This document shows, one piece after another, positions 1 to 7,722 of a stretch of DNA of 64,000 bases (position 1 is the stretch's first letter; each line of letters begins with the position of its first letter). Origin of the DNA: Ferroplasma acidarmanus Fer1 (GTDB taxonomy: Archaea; Thermoplasmatota; Thermoplasmata; Thermoplasmatales; Thermoplasmataceae); assembly GCF_000152265.2 (NCBI RefSeq), contig NC_021592.1:496001-560000 (forward strand), written 5' to 3'. The notes below the pieces were generated by a model. The model saw only the letters and a list, made by a program, of their open reading frames with translations. It was not told where the DNA came from and did no database searches. The translations under genes were made by a program, and so were the position numbers.

Positions 1-238
1 AAAATATATTGTAGAGGAGAGGGAACGTGTTTACAATGAAATAAAGGATATAGCATACCCTAGCAGTGCAAACTTTCTTCTCCTTAAAAAAGATCTATAT
101 GGCTATATGGAAGAAAACGGGATACATATAAGAAAACTCCCGCTTGTAAAGGATAGGTCAAGATTAACCATAGGAACAAAGGATGAAAATAAAAGGGCAA
201 TTGAAGCAATTAAAAAATACGTAATGGAGAAATTTTAA
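1..238 (+). CDS. hisC: Histidinol-phosphate aminotransferase, C-terminal part (cut by window edge)
   Basis: The frame opening at base 2 is open to a TAA at 236-238 and gives 78 residues of the C-terminal small domain of a PLP aminotransferase. The tail has the layout of HisC: YPSSANFLLL, then GIHIRKLP, then SRLTIGTKDEN, where the RLTIGT stretch carries the arginine that binds the substrate carboxylate or phosphate. HisC makes histidinol phosphate from imidazole-acetol phosphate with glutamate as donor. The his operon at 51.8-57.5 kb holds every other his step except this one and histidinol phosphatase, so this isolated gene probably completes the pathway. Another class I/II aminotransferase is the main alternative. 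Confidence 0.8.
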   Translation, partial: KYIVEERERVYNEIKDIAYPSSANFLLLKKDLYGYMEENGIHIRKLPLVKDRSRLTIGTKDENKRAIEAIKKYVMEKF

Positions 239-239
239 G

Positions 240-1136
240 TTAAATTTTTCCCGGGGCATAATCCAGTACATTTTTATTTTTTATTCCGGACATCAAATAA
301 TGGTTAAAAGAATCAACAAGTGCCTCCTGCGGAACCATCCCTATGAACTCTGATCTTACCGGATAAACACCAAATCCCTTTGCCTCAGTTTTTACCGCTT
401 CGAATATACGGTATACAGGATTTTTCCTGTAATTTACTATATTCATCGATATCTGTACAATATTTTTTTCCGGCATTTTGAAAGCCAGAGATTTAACGCA
501 GGCAAAGCCACCATCCCTGGCCCTTATTGCAGAAGCTATTTTCCTCCCTATTTTTATGTCATCTGTATTGAGATAAATATTGTACGCAATAAGAAAATCT
601 CTTGCGCCTATTATTGTTGCACCTGCCCTGCCTATTACTTCCGGACCGTAATCAGGAATGTAATTTCCGGTTCCTATAGCGCTTCTTAATTCCTCAATCT
701 GGAATTTTTTGTTCCTTATATTTTCAAGATTTTTTCTTTCAGGTGTTTTTGCAGAATATGCATACATAAATACAGGTATTCCTAACTCCTTTCCTACTTT
801 CTTTCCCAGCTCCTGTGAAAGTTCTATGCATTCCTCCATTGAAGTATCTTCCAGTGGAACCAGGGGCATTATATCTGTAGCTCCGAAACGTGGATGGAAT
901 CCTGTCTGTACATTCATATCTATATTTTCACCTGCGGTTTTGATCATATTAAATGCAAGGTCAATAACATTGTCTATGGGGCACACAACTGTAATAACAC
1001 TTCTATTGTGGTCGTAGTCCATTTCAGAATCCAGTAATTTTGCATCAGGTACTGATTTTACATCTTTTTCAAGTAAATCAATTACTACTTTATTCCGCCC
1101 ATCACTGAAATTGGGTATAAGTTCTACAAGCTTCAT
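240..1136 (-). CDS. Glutamate formimidoyltransferase
   Basis: 298 residues matching the formiminotransferase (N-terminal) part of FTCD, which moves the formimino group of N-formimino-glutamate to a tetrahydropterin in the last step of histidine breakdown. The start ELIPNFSDGRN matches the family's VPNFSEGRN start, and GFHPRFGATD near residues 79-88 carries the conserved HPR(M/F)GA block with the expected catalytic His at 81. There is no cyclodeaminase domain, as is usual for stand-alone prokaryotic forms. It ends 1 bp from the hisC stop, tail to tail. Histidine ammonia-lyase lies 9 kb away on the same strand, beyond an island of insertion sequences. Confidence 0.9.
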   Translation of the reverse strand: MKLVELIPNFSDGRNKVVIDLLEKDVKSVPDAKLLDSEMDYDHNRSVITVVCPIDNVIDLAFNMIKTAGENIDMNVQTGFHPRFGATDIMPLVPLEDTSMEECIELSQELGKKVGKELGIPVFMYAYSAKTPERKNLENIRNKKFQIEELRSAIGTGNYIPDYGPEVIGRAGATIIGARDFLIAYNIYLNTDDIKIGRKIASAIRARDGGFACVKSLAFKMPEKNIVQISMNIVNYRKNPVYRIFEAVKTEAKGFGVYPVRSEFIGMVPQEALVDSFNHYLMSGIKNKNVLDYAPGKI

Positions 1137-1710
1137 AGAATTAAATCCTGTAAATGGATATTAAATTATGCAAATTATTAACATTGCCAACAAAATCAGT
1201 ATAAGTAAAATTTATTACTCTTCTACCAATTTTTGTAAATTTCCCACATTAAAAGCATTATTTATAAGGTATAAAATTTTATTATAAAGATTATAAATAT
1301 AATCATTATCTAAATAATCATAGAAAGATTCTTTGATAGGTAATTAGAATTAAACAGCTTAATTAATGATACAAGAAAATATAATTCACCTGTAGTTTTA
1401 TATTGAAATCGAAGGGTGAGGAAAACAGAACTTATCAAGGAGGCAATGAAACAGATAGGTGGCATATATTTATATGTTGATAATACAAAAAGTTCTAATT
1501 TATTGCTGTTGCAATTTTCTAGTATAATAAAAGAATATTTTGTAGTGTTCAGCAAATCTGGTTTTAACTGCAATATGAAAGATATTCCAAAGATAAATAA
1601 TATTATTTTGTTCGATTTAAAAAAAATGCAGGAAATAATTGAAAATTAATAATATTAATTATTTTACCGGATCTGAATTTTTCCAGTATAACTTATAAAT
1701 TAATATATAT
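1137..1710. other. Mostly non-coding AT-rich stretch
   Basis: The upstream side of the formimidoyltransferase gene. It is very AT-rich and holds only a weak short reading frame at 1416-1649, listed separately. I see no tRNA, no repeat and no clear remnant of a known gene. Confidence 0.5.
1416..1649 (+). CDS. Possible small protein of unknown function (77 aa)
   Basis: An open frame with a GTG start and a TAA stop at 1647-1649. The product is 77 residues, begins with a basic helix-like stretch (RKTELIKEAMKQ) and then alternates hydrophobic strands. I recognise no family. It may be a real small gene or the remains of a larger one, since this accessory region is full of mobile DNA. The overlapping minus-strand frame at 1310-1573 has a less protein-like composition. 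Confidence 0.3.
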   Translation: MRKTELIKEAMKQIGGIYLYVDNTKSSNLLLLQFSSIIKEYFVVFSKSGFNCNMKDIPKINNIILFDLKKMQEIIEN

Positions 1711-1922
1711 TTACATATATTCATTTTTAAACCAGTTGATAGTGTTATTTATTCCATCGTCATATGTTGTATGTCTGAATTCCGGGTATTCATTTAGAAA
1801 TTTTCTGTCGTCCAGTATATATGGTTCACTGTATTCATAAATAAGCTCCATAATTTCATTTATATTTGAACTAAAATGTGCCAGCAATTTTAAATCTAGT
1901 TTAGAAATAACTTTTAATTTTA

Positions 1923-1942
1923 TTTTTAACTCGAGTTTTGCG
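1923..1942. repeat. Left end of IS4 element: target duplication plus terminal inverted repeat
   Basis: TTTTTAA at 1923-1929 is the target duplication. CTCGAGTTTTGCG at 1930-1942 is the terminal inverted repeat and is matched exactly, inverted, at 3163-3175. Confidence 0.88.
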
Positions 1943-3175
1943 ATTTAACTATTAATTGCACCTCCATAAATATTTCTTGTTGACCTGTATGGCTCTTCAA
2001 TTGACTTCAGTATAGCATCCAGGAATGATCTCCCTTTATTCTCTATTGCTTTGAACAGATCTGTTAAAATGCTTATAGCCACTTGCTTATGCCTGGGTTC
2101 AGGTGTTCCTTTCCTGATTTTTAAATGGTTCCCCATGGAATTGATTGCAGAGATTTCGAGAAGCAGCTCACCCAGAAGGCTCATCTTCGCCGTACCAAGC
2201 AAAGTGGCATGTTTCCTCTGATAGAGATGCTTTAGCCCGTCCTGCTTTAATTCCTCATGGAATACTTCTATGTCCCATCTTCTCAGGTATTTCCCTATTA
2301 TTGTTTTAACTTTCCAGTCTGTCCTGTTCGTAACAAAGAACTTTAAAGAGTTTATTCTCCTTGATACTATTACTTTTACAATACCTGCATTTTTCATTCT
2401 GGTGGTTATTGCCTTCATGAAATATGTTTTTCCATTTACTGTGTATGATTTCATAGATTTCAGATCAAGTGTATTTGCATAATCCCTCAGCCTGATCCAT
2501 TTCCCATCAATGCATACTGTCCTGTTTGACTTTGCTTCACTTACGTAATCTTTTCCCATACTTTCAAGGAATTTTACCAGTTTTGATGAAAAGTACCAGG
2601 AATCAAATACAACTGTACTAAACCTCAATCCTGCACCCATAGCTTTTTTTATTGTATTTATCTGCAGGTCTATCTTCGAATCATCTGTTTTAAGTTCCAT
2701 GGATAATGGGAATATCCCTTCATTGCCTGATATTACAGAGGTAGTGTATTGCATACCATATACAGTTTTTCCCTGTGAATGGTCGTAGATCCACTGTGCT
2801 CCATCTATATGCTTTCCATTCCTCTGGAGTATTGTGTCATCCAGGGAGAGAACAGGACCAGAACAATTCCTGTTGATTAAGGAACATGATATATTGAATA
2901 TGCCATCAGCAGGTATATTCCTTAAAAACCTGTTAAGGTTTGACTGGTTTGTATGTTCTACAAATATTCCATTTAAATGTGCTGATGACCTTGTTGAAGA
3001 TGCTATTCCAGAGACTATGTACCTGCAGAATTGCCTGAACTGCCTCCTGCCAAATAATGGCCTGAATTCTAAAAGGAGTCTATTCAATACATCAGGTGAA
3101 TCTACAACAGGTATATCGATCATAATATTAAATAGTGAAAATATAGATAAAATTTACCAAAACGCAAAACTCGAG
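1930..3175 (-). mobile_element. IS4-family insertion sequence, 1246 bp, intact
   Basis: The element is bounded by perfect 13-bp terminal inverted repeats (1930-1942 and 3163-3175) and flanked by a direct 7-bp duplication TTTTTAA (1923-1929 and 3176-3182). It holds one transposase gene that fills it almost completely. Perfect ends, an intact transposase and an uneroded split host gene all point to a recent insertion. Confidence 0.9.
1945..3123 (-). CDS. IS4-family DDE transposase
   Basis: 392 residues. Catalytic acidic residues are visible at D95/D96 (LSLDDT), D174 (VVFDSWYF) and E286. The IS4 signature Y-(2)-R-(3)-E-(6)-K is exact, at Y279, R282, E286 and K293. The gene lies inside perfect inverted repeats, with its stop 2 bp inside the left repeat and its start 40 bp from the right one. 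It looks full length with no frameshift, so the element should still be able to move. Confidence 0.92.
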   Translation of the reverse strand: MIDIPVVDSPDVLNRLLLEFRPLFGRRQFRQFCRYIVSGIASSTRSSAHLNGIFVEHTNQSNLNRFLRNIPADGIFNISCSLINRNCSGPVLSLDDTILQRNGKHIDGAQWIYDHSQGKTVYGMQYTTSVISGNEGIFPLSMELKTDDSKIDLQINTIKKAMGAGLRFSTVVFDSWYFSSKLVKFLESMGKDYVSEAKSNRTVCIDGKWIRLRDYANTLDLKSMKSYTVNGKTYFMKAITTRMKNAGIVKVIVSRRINSLKFFVTNRTDWKVKTIIGKYLRRWDIEVFHEELKQDGLKHLYQRKHATLLGTAKMSLLGELLLEISAINSMGNHLKIRKGTPEPRHKQVAISILTDLFKAIENKGRSFLDAILKSIEEPYRSTRNIYGGAINS

Positions 3176-3182
3176 TTTTTAA
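3163..3182. repeat. Right end of IS4 element: terminal inverted repeat plus target duplication
   Basis: CGCAAAACTCGAG at 3163-3175 is the exact reverse complement of the left end. TTTTTAA at 3176-3182 repeats the left-flank target sequence. Confidence 0.88.
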
Positions 3183-3940
3183 ATTTAGCCTGTTGTATAT
3201 TTTATTAATGAATTCCCTCGCTGTTATTATATCGCCCGATACATGGTATACTTTTCCATATGAATTAATATTTCTAAGTAACAATAATGTTGCTTTCGCG
3301 GCATCGTCAATATAAGTAAAATTATGCGGGATATCAGGATTTACCGGCCATATTGCCTTTTTATTTTTCATTGCCTTTATAAACATCCCGCCGTATAAAT
3401 CATTTGTTACATTCGGCCCATAAAAATCAGCAAATCTGGGAATCACAAGGCCTATTTTGTCCTTTTTATAATACTCAAATAAAAGTTTTTCTATATTATT
3501 CCTTAAAATACCTTTTTTGCCGTTTGCATTTAATGGATGCTCTTCATTTACAGGCAGATAATCAAATTTTCCATAGCCATAAACATTACCTGGAAAAACC
3601 ACTGTTGAATTTGATGTTTCAGCACCCTTTAAAATATTCTCGGTTGAAATATAATAATTTTGCCAATTCTTATATGGAAAATTATTGGCTATGTATATTA
3701 CTGATGCGCCTTTTAAATCCTTTATAATTTTATCCATGTTAAAAATATCTGATTTCACAATATCAACATCTTTCGGGAATAATTTTAATGCTTTTTCCTC
3801 ATTTCTAACTATAGCACGCACATTTATTTTATTTTTTAAAAGTATTTTTGTTACAGCATAGCCATAGGCACCTGTTGCACCGATAACAACATGCAGGCCA
3901 TTATCTATATCGTACTTATTATTCATAAAACTGAATGAAT

Positions 3941-3986
3941 AGTTAGTATTAAAACTTATTGTTTAGAAATGATTTAATATTCTAAC
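3941..3986. promoter_or_regulatory. Imperfect inverted repeat between the epimerase and tetR genes
   Basis: AGTTAGTATTAAA at 3941-3953 and TTTAATATTCTAACT at 3972-3986 form an inverted repeat with one extra base in the right arm, placed in the 73-bp gap between the divergent epimerase (start 3926) and tetR (start 4000). TetR proteins commonly bind such sites in divergent promoters. The AT-rich background makes chance repeats likely, so confidence is low. Confidence 0.35.
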
Positions 3987-3999
3987 TTAATATATCATA

Positions 4000-4584
4000 A
4001 TGCCTAAAGTTATTCAGGATTACAGGGAAATGGCAAAGGAAAAGATTATCGAATCTGCATCAAAGTTATTTTTTCAGATGGGATATAATAATGCAGGAAT
4101 GGAAAACATAGCCAGAGACATGGGTATAACAAAAGGTACATTATATTTATATTTTAAAAATAAGGAAGAACTTTTAAATAAAACGTGTAAGGTAAATATG
4201 GATTTACTGGAAACAAATTTAAAAAAATCGGTTTCAGGGAATATGATTACAGGCATAGAAAAATTTTTTGCAGATGAAATGAAATTACCGGATTATAAAA
4301 AATTTTACTGGATATTTGCATTAAATGAAATAAATGTAAACAATAATATAAAAGAAATAATAGAAAATAGCTATAAGAGGTATGTAAAATATATATCGGA
4401 TTTAATTGAAAATTTGAAACAGGATGGCACCATCTCAGAAAGCATTAATTCTACAGATCTCGCCAGAATATTAATAGCATTTCATAACGGTGTTCTCATA
4501 AGTATTATGCAGGGCCTTGATAATCCCACAGCAACATCTATTTTTAACTCTGGCATAAGAAGTTTATTTGGCAATCGCTCTTAA
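4000..4584 (+). CDS. TetR/AcrR-family transcriptional regulator
   Basis: 194 residues. The N-terminal domain has the TetR pattern: an amphipathic helix (EKIIESASKLFFQMGY), then GMENIARDMGITKGTLYLYF, the helix-turn-helix with its conserved Tyr-Phe end, then KNKEELL. The C-terminal 140 residues are the variable ligand and dimer domain. ATG at 4000 follows a TATA-like stretch closely, so the message may be leaderless. It is divergent from the epimerase gene broken by the IS, so its former target may now be non-functional. The ligand is unknown. Confidence 0.9.
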   Translation: MPKVIQDYREMAKEKIIESASKLFFQMGYNNAGMENIARDMGITKGTLYLYFKNKEELLNKTCKVNMDLLETNLKKSVSGNMITGIEKFFADEMKLPDYKKFYWIFALNEINVNNNIKEIIENSYKRYVKYISDLIENLKQDGTISESINSTDLARILIAFHNGVLISIMQGLDNPTATSIFNSGIRSLFGNRS

Positions 4585-4710
4585 TAATTATTTTATACTT
4601 ATTAAGAATAGAATTAATTAATATTATATCGCCGTTTAATCAAACTGTTATCCGATAGGTAAGTGTTGATCTGGTGTAAATAATTGTAGCTTTCCAGCTA
4701 TATCTTTCAA

Positions 4711-5175
4711 CTATATATGACGGGGAAATCTGTGGCTAGTTACTAATAAATATATAGGTATAGAAAGAGAAAATACACCCGGTATCCCTATAGTTATTAA
4801 ATTAATCATAAGCATAGAGTGCGAAATAATTTGAGGACGGTTGCCTGTGGAAGGAAGCAAAAGAGGTAAAATTAAAGAAAAAAACAAGAAAATAAAAAGT
4901 AGATAGACCCACATTGCAAGATTATGCCTCACAGAGTTATGGCTTAATTTATCTCTTAAATATTCTAGATAAAAAATAATATCTATACCTACAAATCCTA
5001 TGATTGCGACAGGGAATATACCTGTATAAAAGTTATATTTAGCACTTATAATATTACCTATAGAGCCAAGGTATGCTAATCTGTAAAACATAATAATAAA
5101 TAAAAAAGTAAGGACTACAATAGAAATTATTATGTAATTACTTATTTTTTTAACATTTTTTGTATTATTATTCAT
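4711..5175 (-). CDS. Small integral membrane protein, unknown function
   Basis: 154 residues with four likely membrane segments (about residues 14-35, 49-69, 86-108 and 121-145), a basic Asn-rich N-terminus and no motif I recognise. It starts 6 bp after the stop of the secreted-protein gene at 5182-6180, with a GGTGAT ribosome binding site that overlaps the end of that gene, so the two are co-transcribed and probably work together. A partner or immunity protein for the secreted product is possible, but that rests only on gene arrangement. Confidence 0.7.
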   Translation of the reverse strand: MNNNTKNVKKISNYIIISIVVLTFLFIIMFYRLAYLGSIGNIISAKYNFYTGIFPVAIIGFVGIDIIFYLEYLRDKLSHNSVRHNLAMWVYLLFIFLFFSLILPLLLPSTGNRPQIISHSMLMINLITIGIPGVFSLSIPIYLLVTSHRFPRHI

Positions 5176-5181
5176 ATTATA

Positions 5182-6180
5182 TCACCATGGAGGAGATAGG
5201 GTTGGCCAAACGCTGCTATGTGGCAATAGACTTGGTACCTGTAGATCAGGGGGAGCCGTTGTTAAAAATGGAAAATAAGCCCATTGCCCTGAATATGTTA
5301 AATTTCCATTGAAATTGTATGCACGATTTGAATGTGCACCGAGTTCCCCATATATGCCTGTATCCCAGAAATCCCACCAGTTTCCTACTGAAACATCAAA
5401 CTCAACATAGGGTATAGTAGTACCCTGACTTGAAATATGATCATTTGTAAATACAGCCCATGCTGCCACAACTACTGCTTCCAACGCAACTGCAACCGCT
5501 GCTACTTCCGGTGCAGCTATAAGGGCTGTATCCGTTGCTATTCCCGCATCAGTAGTTATAAGGCCAAGCATGATATAATAATTTCTCGCACCTATGGAAC
5601 CATAAAAAGTATCCGAATCATAAAACACATATGCGTTTCCCCATCCATACGATTTATGATAAGTATGCGGATCGAAAGTGATCAATCTGGCATGGCTGCC
5701 GGTAATCATATACATTGAATTATTTGGTATCCATGTATTTTGATTGCTTTTATAAATAATAGATTTTATGTATACGCTATTTCCTGTTGTTTTAATATAT
5801 TCATTGTAATTAGAACCTAAAATTTCAGTAATTTTATTCGTGTACTTATGTGCTATGCTAATGTTGCTTATTGAGAGCTGTGTGTATATTTTATTATTAA
5901 CGGCTGCATAACTACCAGTAACCGGTTTCCCGCTTAATGACGGGCTTTTTGCTAAATTAACTGCCTTCCAATTTAAATCACCTTTTGCAAAATTGTTTTG
6001 TTCAAAATTATTGTATGTATTACCGTTCACAGCATAATTGCCAATGGCAAGTTGTGGCGATATTTTATTAACTGCTGCATTGCCATGAACTGTATGCATA
6101 TTGTCTGCTGCAGGGACAAATGCAATCATTACAAATATTAGGGCTATTAATACACCTATTATTACCTTCTTTTTATTCAT
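5182..6180 (-). CDS. Secreted or cell-surface protein with an Ala/Val-rich hydrophobic segment, unknown function
   Basis: 332 residues. The N-terminus (MNKKKVIIGV, then a hydrophobic core ending at PAADN) is a signal peptide or anchor. Residues about 45-200 are Asn/Tyr/Ser-rich, as in surface proteins of acidophilic archaea. Around residues 207-242 there is a long run rich in Ala and Val with few charges (ending AVVVAAWAVF), as in pore-forming or bacteriocin-like peptides. The C-terminus is Pro-rich and contains a Trp-rich patch (NWWDFWD). There is only one possible cysteine-free fold and no enzymatic motif. It is the first gene of a two-gene operon with a four-helix membrane protein. I recognise no family; a secreted toxin with an immunity partner is one hypothesis. 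Confidence 0.7.
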   Translation of the reverse strand: MNKKKVIIGVLIALIFVMIAFVPAADNMHTVHGNAAVNKISPQLAIGNYAVNGNTYNNFEQNNFAKGDLNWKAVNLAKSPSLSGKPVTGSYAAVNNKIYTQLSISNISIAHKYTNKITEILGSNYNEYIKTTGNSVYIKSIIYKSNQNTWIPNNSMYMITGSHARLITFDPHTYHKSYGWGNAYVFYDSDTFYGSIGARNYYIMLGLITTDAGIATDTALIAAPEVAAVAVALEAVVVAAWAVFTNDHISSQGTTIPYVEFDVSVGNWWDFWDTGIYGELGAHSNRAYNFNGNLTYSGQWAYFPFLTTAPPDLQVPSLLPHSSVWPTLSPPW

Positions 6181-6216
6181 AATGATATTAATACATGAAT
6201 ATATATATATATTTCG

Positions 6217-6230
6217 GTAACAATATTAAT
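6217..6230 (+). repeat. 14-bp direct repeat, left copy
   Basis: GTAACAATATTAAT at 6217-6230 recurs exactly at 8643-8656, just outside the two-transposase unit. Both copies have ATTTCGG a few bases upstream (6211 and 8627). Confidence 0.5.
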
Positions 6231-6271
6231 ATATAATATCTAGAATTGAGTTCCTTGTATAATGATTTTAT

Positions 6272-6397
6272 CCATAACTCCATTATGGCAATGATCAGGG
6301 AATACTGTGAGTTCTTTGTGGGTCAATCCACCGTATATAGTATGTATATCCCTTTTCATATTCAAGTATAAAAATAATGTATATTGTGCAAATGCAC
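6272..6397 (+). ncRNA. Candidate IS110 bridge-RNA region (structured leader)
   Basis: IS110-family elements with an N-terminal DEDD domain are known to encode a bridge RNA between the left end and the recombinase gene. Here the leader holds three perfect short hairpins in 126 nt: CCATAA/TTATGG (6272-6288), GTGG/CCAC (6318-6331) and GTGC/GCAC (6386-6397). Limits and guide loops cannot be set by eye. Confidence 0.4.
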
Positions 6398-6458
6398 CGA
6401 TAATAAGCAAGGCTGTTGGAATATGGAAAGGGAGAGTGTGAACTGGTCTGGAGGTTAT

Positions 6459-7583
6459 ATGATATATGTTGGAATAGATATAGCTAAAAAGAAGTTTGAT
6501 TATTGCATTATAAACAGTGAAATGAATTTAATAAAAAGGGGAATACTGATAAACAATAACTATGGCTTCAGTGAATTTCTAAAGATAATAAAGAATTATA
6601 GAAATATAAAAATAGGAATGGAATCAACAAGTATATACCATGTGAATTTATACAATTATTTAATAGAAAACAGTCGCAGTGCAATAATATTAAACTCTCT
6701 GGAGACAAAATTATTGAAGAGTTCAAGGATAAGGAAGAATAAGACAGATAAAATAGATGCAGAAGCAATAGCAAAATATATTATCATACGTAAAAACAAT
6801 ATAATTACCATGGATAAAAATACTGAGAATACTTACACAAATCTTAAGGAATACGTATACACATACATAAGAATAAACAGGAAAATAACAATGGCAAAGA
6901 ACCAGTTAATAGTAGATATGGATCTATTATACCCCGGATTAACCGCGGTGGCCAATGTTAATTCCAAATATTTCATGGAAATAATAAGCAACATAGATCA
7001 AATCATTGAAAATAATTATAAAATAAAATATATCAGTGACAGTAAACACAGTGAAATAAGAAATATCTTAATAAACAGCAATACTAATAATGCAGTCAAA
7101 TACGACATAGATATAAACATTGAAACACTGGAATTATTGAACAAGCAGTTAATGAAAACAAAAAATATCATAGAAGATGAGTATAATAGTATGGATTCCA
7201 AAATAAAGACAATTCCAGGAATAGGGACTATAACAGGTTCTATAATATTGTCATCTATAGGAGACATAAACAGGTTTGATTCTATTATAAAGCTAAGGGC
7301 CTATTCAGGTATGGATCCAGTGGTTAAACAATCTGGGGATTATAATATTACATCAAAAATATCAAAAAGGGGAAACCCGTTAATAAGGTATGCACTGTAT
7401 TTATCAACTGTATCTGCTATTAGATTTAATCCAGTAATTAAAAGATATTACACAAGGAAGAAGAATGATGGCATGAAAGGAAATAAGCTATTAATTGCGT
7501 GTTCCAACAAATTACTGAATATCATATACTCCGTATTGAAGAATAATAAGGATTTTGAAGATCCTCTGAATAATATAAATTAA
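6459..7583 (+). CDS. IS110-family transposase (DEDD recombinase)
   Basis: 374 residues from the ATG at 6459; the open frame runs back to a TTG at 6384, but the family starts at MIYVGIDIAKKKFDY, which carries the first catalytic Asp. Residues 105-125 have the expected DKIDAEAIAKYI helix. The C-terminal Transposase_20 domain is clear: IPGIGTITGSIIL, then FDSIIKLRAYSGMDP, then SKISKRGNPLIRYALY with the conserved serine region. It appears intact. It is followed by an IS481-type gene on the same strand. Codon use is strongly AT-rich. Confidence 0.9.
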   Translation: MIYVGIDIAKKKFDYCIINSEMNLIKRGILINNNYGFSEFLKIIKNYRNIKIGMESTSIYHVNLYNYLIENSRSAIILNSLETKLLKSSRIRKNKTDKIDAEAIAKYIIIRKNNIITMDKNTENTYTNLKEYVYTYIRINRKITMAKNQLIVDMDLLYPGLTAVANVNSKYFMEIISNIDQIIENNYKIKYISDSKHSEIRNILINSNTNNAVKYDIDINIETLELLNKQLMKTKNIIEDEYNSMDSKIKTIPGIGTITGSIILSSIGDINRFDSIIKLRAYSGMDPVVKQSGDYNITSKISKRGNPLIRYALYLSTVSAIRFNPVIKRYYTRKKNDGMKGNKLLIACSNKLLNIIYSVLKNNKDFEDPLNNIN

Positions 7584-7670
7584 AAAATAATTAAAGAAAA
7601 TACGTATTTTTGAATATCAATAGCGTAAGCTATAGAAGTTATGAATATTTATATGTAAAAAGTAAAATTA

Positions 7671-7686
7671 ATATAGTATACTATAT
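7671..7686. repeat. Perfect 16-bp palindrome upstream of the IS481 transposase
   Basis: ATATAGTATACTATAT equals its own reverse complement. It lies 36 bp before the GTG start of the downstream transposase, so it could be a transposase or repressor site, but the AT-rich setting makes chance possible. Confidence 0.4.
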
Positions 7687-7722
7687 AAACATTATAATAT
7701 AGAAAAAAGAGTTAAAGAAAAG

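Larger units (their letters stand above)
1711..3926 (-). pseudogene. NAD-dependent epimerase/dehydratase gene split by an IS4-family element
   Basis: The 5' part (3926 down to 3176) encodes an extended SDR/NAD-epimerase N-terminus with the Rossmann motif IGATGAYGYAV near residues 16-26 and NVYGYGKFDY near residues 112-121. The 3' part lies beyond the IS (1922 down to 1711) and reads in frame to TAA at 1711-1713, ending in NTINWFKNEYM. Removing 1930-3175 plus one copy of the 7-bp target duplication joins the two parts in frame into a protein of about 320 residues, a normal length for the family. As it stands, the protein runs into the IS end and stops at 3120. The gene is divergent from a TetR regulator at 4000, which may have controlled it. 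The substrate is not predictable. Confidence 0.85.

Noticed and set aside
1310-1573. Minus-strand 87-residue frame opposite 1416-1649
   Set aside because: It has a less protein-like composition than the plus-strand frame and no ribosome binding site; only one of the two can be real.
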